A DNA stretch of 64,000 nucleotides from Blastocatellia bacterium (GTDB lineage: Bacteria; Acidobacteriota; Blastocatellia; Pyrinomonadales; Pyrinomonadaceae). The first letter of the stretch is position 1, and each line of letters starts with the position of its first letter. Positions 62,116 through 64,000 of this stretch are shown piece after piece. The translations under genes were made by a program, and so were the position numbers. The stretch is taken from the NCBI GenBank assembly GCA_003168335.1, contig PMSM01000011.1, forward strand, positions 144,590-208,589, in the 5' to 3' direction. The notes below the pieces were generated by a model. That model worked only from the letters and a program-made list of their open reading frames with translations. It was not told the DNA's origin and did not search any database.

Positions 62116-62571
62116 ATGCTATCCAATTTTCGACCCCGAGTTCTCTGCGTAGACGACGATGAGGACTCTCGCGTGATGTTAATCACGCTACTGAGGCTCG
62201 CATTGATTGAAGCCAAAGCAGTCGGAACTGCCGCCCAGGCCTTGTCGTCGATTCAGGCAGAACGCTTCGACCTGTATTTGCTGGACTCGCGATTACCCGA
62301 TCTCGATGGTTTTGAGCTGTGTCGCCGTATGCGCGACTTCGACCCGCACACGCCGATTCTGTTCTTTTCCGGCGCGGCTTATGAAGCTGATAAGAAGCGA
62401 GGGATTGAGGCGGGAGCCAATGCTTACGTGATTAAGCCCGACGTCGACGGTCTGGTCGGAAGTATCAGGCAGCTCGTTTGCGATGCGGGAAATGCCACGG
62501 CTAAGATCATCCCATTTGAACCAAAGACGAGTTTCTCCCCACCTTTCACCTTTGAACCTGCCGCCGCTTGA
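62116..62571 (+). CDS. Stand-alone response-regulator receiver
   Basis: 151 aa, single CheY-type receiver: VLCVDDDEDSRVMLITLLRL, phospho-acceptor in LYLLDSRLPDLDGFELCRRM, then SGAAYEADKKRGIEAGANAY and VIKPDVDGLVGSIRQL. No output domain. About 40 residues at the C-terminus are unconserved. It sits between the two divergent Q-rich paralogues, with an operator candidate in front, and so may be the switch of that region (inference). No kinase is adjacent. Confidence 0.9.
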   Translation: MLSNFRPRVLCVDDDEDSRVMLITLLRLALIEAKAVGTAAQALSSIQAERFDLYLLDSRLPDLDGFELCRRMRDFDPHTPILFFSGAAYEADKKRGIEAGANAYVIKPDVDGLVGSIRQLVCDAGNATAKIIPFEPKTSFSPPFTFEPAAA

Positions 62572-62966
62572 TATGTATGTTAGGGCACATACAAACACGC
62601 TCGGGTAGTTTATGTTAGCCGTCCGGGCAATTTGTTGTGAAAGCATACCGCAGAGTTTTCTGCGCGTCAGGGAAATATCTTGGGCCGGAATGATCTTCAA
62701 TGCCGAGTGGGCCAGCGCCCATGCGTTCGATCTGTCTTGAGAGATTCTCCCGTTGAGGCTGTGTATGTTTGCGCAGCGCGCCCCCATCAACAATGTTTGG
62801 GCCCCAGATAGTAAGGACAAAATAGAGGCATGTTGAAGGGAACGGATCTTGCTCTATGCGATAGCACACATAGGAGAAGCTGGAATATTTTCGCCGCACC
62901 GACAGATGTACTGGAAGACGGCGATCATACTGGCTGTCTTTATAGGGATTATTAGGGAGGTGTGCC
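62572..62966. other. 395-bp region with two operator-family copies before paralogue B
   Basis: TATGTATGTTAGGGCACATA (from 62572) and, at 62853-62873, TCTATGCGATAGCACACATA are copies 6 and 7 of the candidate operator. The second lies about 95 bp before ATG 62967. No gene is convincing here; a minus-strand open frame lacks start signals. Confidence 0.55.
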
Positions 62967-64000
62967 ATGAAAAACAATAAATTGAACGGGATGGTGGTGG
63001 CGCTTGTAGTCAGCGCGATGTTGTTGGTGGGAGTTAGCTTGCCGACTCGCGCGCAGCAACCGACGCCAGAACAAAAACAGCAGAATAAGCGGCAGCGAAC
63101 CGGCGGGCAGCAACAGCAGGTCGGGCAGCAGCAGCAACAGCAGCAGGTCAACCAACGGCGAAAGGTTCAGACGCAACAGCAGCAACAGCAGCAGCAGGTC
63201 AACCAGCGGCGAAGGGTTCAGACGCAACAGCAACAGCAGGCTGCACAGCAGCAACAGCAGCAGGTCAACCAACGGCGAAGGGTCCAGACGCAACAGCAAC
63301 AGCAGGCTGCACAGCAGCAACAGCTGCGGGTCAACCAGCGGCGAAGGGTCCAGACGCAGCAGCAACAGCAGGCCGCGCAGCAGCAACAACAACTGCGGAT
63401 CAACCAACAGCAAAAGGCCCAAAGGCAACAGCGCATTTCACAGGAGCAGCAGCAACAGCGTATTAGTCAGAACCAACAGCGGCTGGCGCGGTACCGTGGA
63501 CAGCTGGATCAGCAGCAGCGTCTCGCAGGGCAGCATTCAGCACAGCTGCAGCAACAGAAGCGTATGGCGCAGTACCGTTTCCAGCAACAGTATCTCCAGC
63601 GCCTCCGTCAGCAGCAATTAAGTCTGCGAAACGCAGCTAACTACAACTATGGTCGTGATCCGTACTTCTACACGCCTTCGAGCTATCGATACTCACGTGG
63701 CGGCAGCTACTACGAGACGAATGAGTACGGCGCAAATTTATTACGGCAGGCCGTGAACTACGGTTATGAGGAGGGCTTCCGCGCCGGACAGGCAGACCGC
63801 CAGGATCGATGGGGCTACAACTATGAAGACTCTTACGCCTATCGCGACGCCAACTACGGCTACAGTGGCTACTACGTAGAGCAGGACGATTACAACTATT
63901 ACTTCCGCGAGGGTTTCCGTCGCGGCTACGAAGATGGCTACTACGGCCGCTATCAATATGGTCGGCTATCGAATGGCAAGTACGTCATCCTGGGCGCCAT
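62967..64000 (+). CDS. Secreted glutamine-rich repeat protein with Tyr/Gly C-terminal domain (paralogue B, cut by window edge)
   Basis: At least 344 residues. GGGAGGTGTGCC gives a strong ribosome-binding site for ATG 62967. Signal peptide (VVALVVSAMLLVGVSLPTRA). The repeat region uses a different unit of about 22 residues, VNQRRRVQTQQQQQAAQQQQ, at least four times, encoded by CAG/CAA-rich 66-bp DNA repeats. The C-terminal domain (SYRYSRGGSYYETNEYGANL, LRQAVNYGYEEGFRAGQADR, NYGYSGYYVEQDDYNYYFRE) is closely related to that of paralogue A, so the domain is conserved while the repeats were expanded independently. The end lies outside the window. Confidence 0.85.
   Translation, partial: MKNNKLNGMVVALVVSAMLLVGVSLPTRAQQPTPEQKQQNKRQRTGGQQQQVGQQQQQQQVNQRRKVQTQQQQQQQQVNQRRRVQTQQQQQAAQQQQQQVNQRRRVQTQQQQQAAQQQQLRVNQRRRVQTQQQQQAAQQQQQLRINQQQKAQRQQRISQEQQQQRISQNQQRLARYRGQLDQQQRLAGQHSAQLQQQKRMAQYRFQQQYLQRLRQQQLSLRNAANYNYGRDPYFYTPSSYRYSRGGSYYETNEYGANLLRQAVNYGYEEGFRAGQADRQDRWGYNYEDSYAYRDANYGYSGYYVEQDDYNYYFREGFRRGYEDGYYGRYQYGRLSNGKYVILGA

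Noticed and set aside
62952-63428. Leu/Cys-rich open frames on minus opposite the Q-rich gene B
   Set aside because: Same artefact of the CAG/CAA repeat; the plus frame has strong start signals and a paralogue.

Overview
The window looks like a chromosomal segment of a Gram-negative soil bacterium, most likely an Acidobacteriota (Blastocatellia-like). This rests on the mix of secreted S9 and S10 peptidases, DUF3108 and DUF2541 proteins, an NCS1 permease, RND and TolC proteins, a stand-alone RRM protein and many dispersed palindromic intergenic repeats. No rRNA, complete tRNA, CRISPR array or autonomous insertion sequence was seen.

Layout. (1) 1-14.5 kb, minus strand: an NCS1 permease (cut by the window edge), a SIMPL protein, an S10 peptidase, two paralogous small secreted proteins, a zinc-ribbon protein with an HExxH motif, dihydropyrimidinase, an S9 peptidase, a class III aminotransferase, an orphan HicB-like protein, an aldehyde dehydrogenase and an outer-membrane protein. 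The permease, hydantoinase, aminotransferase and dehydrogenase would fit uptake and breakdown of pyrimidines or hydantoins. (2) 14.7-22.3 kb: an acyl-CoA synthetase, two secreted proteins each preceded by the same roughly 240-260 nt leader, an FTR1 iron permease with a Fur-box-like site, and a double-DUF3108 protein. (3) 22.4-28.4 kb: de novo pyrimidine synthesis, pyrF and pyrD on minus, pyrR-pyrB-pyrC on plus. A MITE lies before pyrR, and a terminator plus a palindrome lie between pyrR and pyrB. (4) 28.5-36.3 kb: a haem peroxidase, an ALO C-terminal-domain protein, and a two-component region (histidine kinase, NtrC-type regulator, DUF486, DedA). (5) 36.6-47.4 kb: a metal and sulfur resistance island (DUF302, CoA-disulfide-reductase/rhodanese fusion, tiny membrane proteins, a Cys/Met/His-rich secreted protein, a YtkA-like lipoprotein, CusA, CusC-like and CusB-like). 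(6) 47.5-52.9 kb: an RRM protein, groEL and groES, an AT-rich XRE regulator locus, a frameshifted STAS gene and a Crp-type regulator. (7) 53-64 kb: a stress-type region of small envelope proteins (Thivi_2564, CsbD, YagU, lmo0937, BON, GlsB), a glycoamylase-like enzyme, an NRAMP-like transporter, topoisomerase IB, an eRF1-like protein, a stand-alone receiver, and two paralogous glutamine-rich secreted proteins.

The strongest unexplained signals are: (a) the conserved leader found twice, at 16.5 and 18.1 kb, a candidate structured cis-regulatory RNA; (b) a palindromic site close to TRTGTGNGYTRGCGCACAG, present seven times and mostly 65-155 bp upstream of stress or metal genes, a candidate regulon operator; (c) a fold-back MITE family with 15-bp terminal inverted repeats and 8-bp target duplications, one copy of which sits inside a perfect palindrome; (d) a degenerate 21-bp minisatellite at 6.9-7.1 kb; and (e) the glutamine-rich paralogue pair. 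All family assignments are from reading the translated sequence, with no database search.
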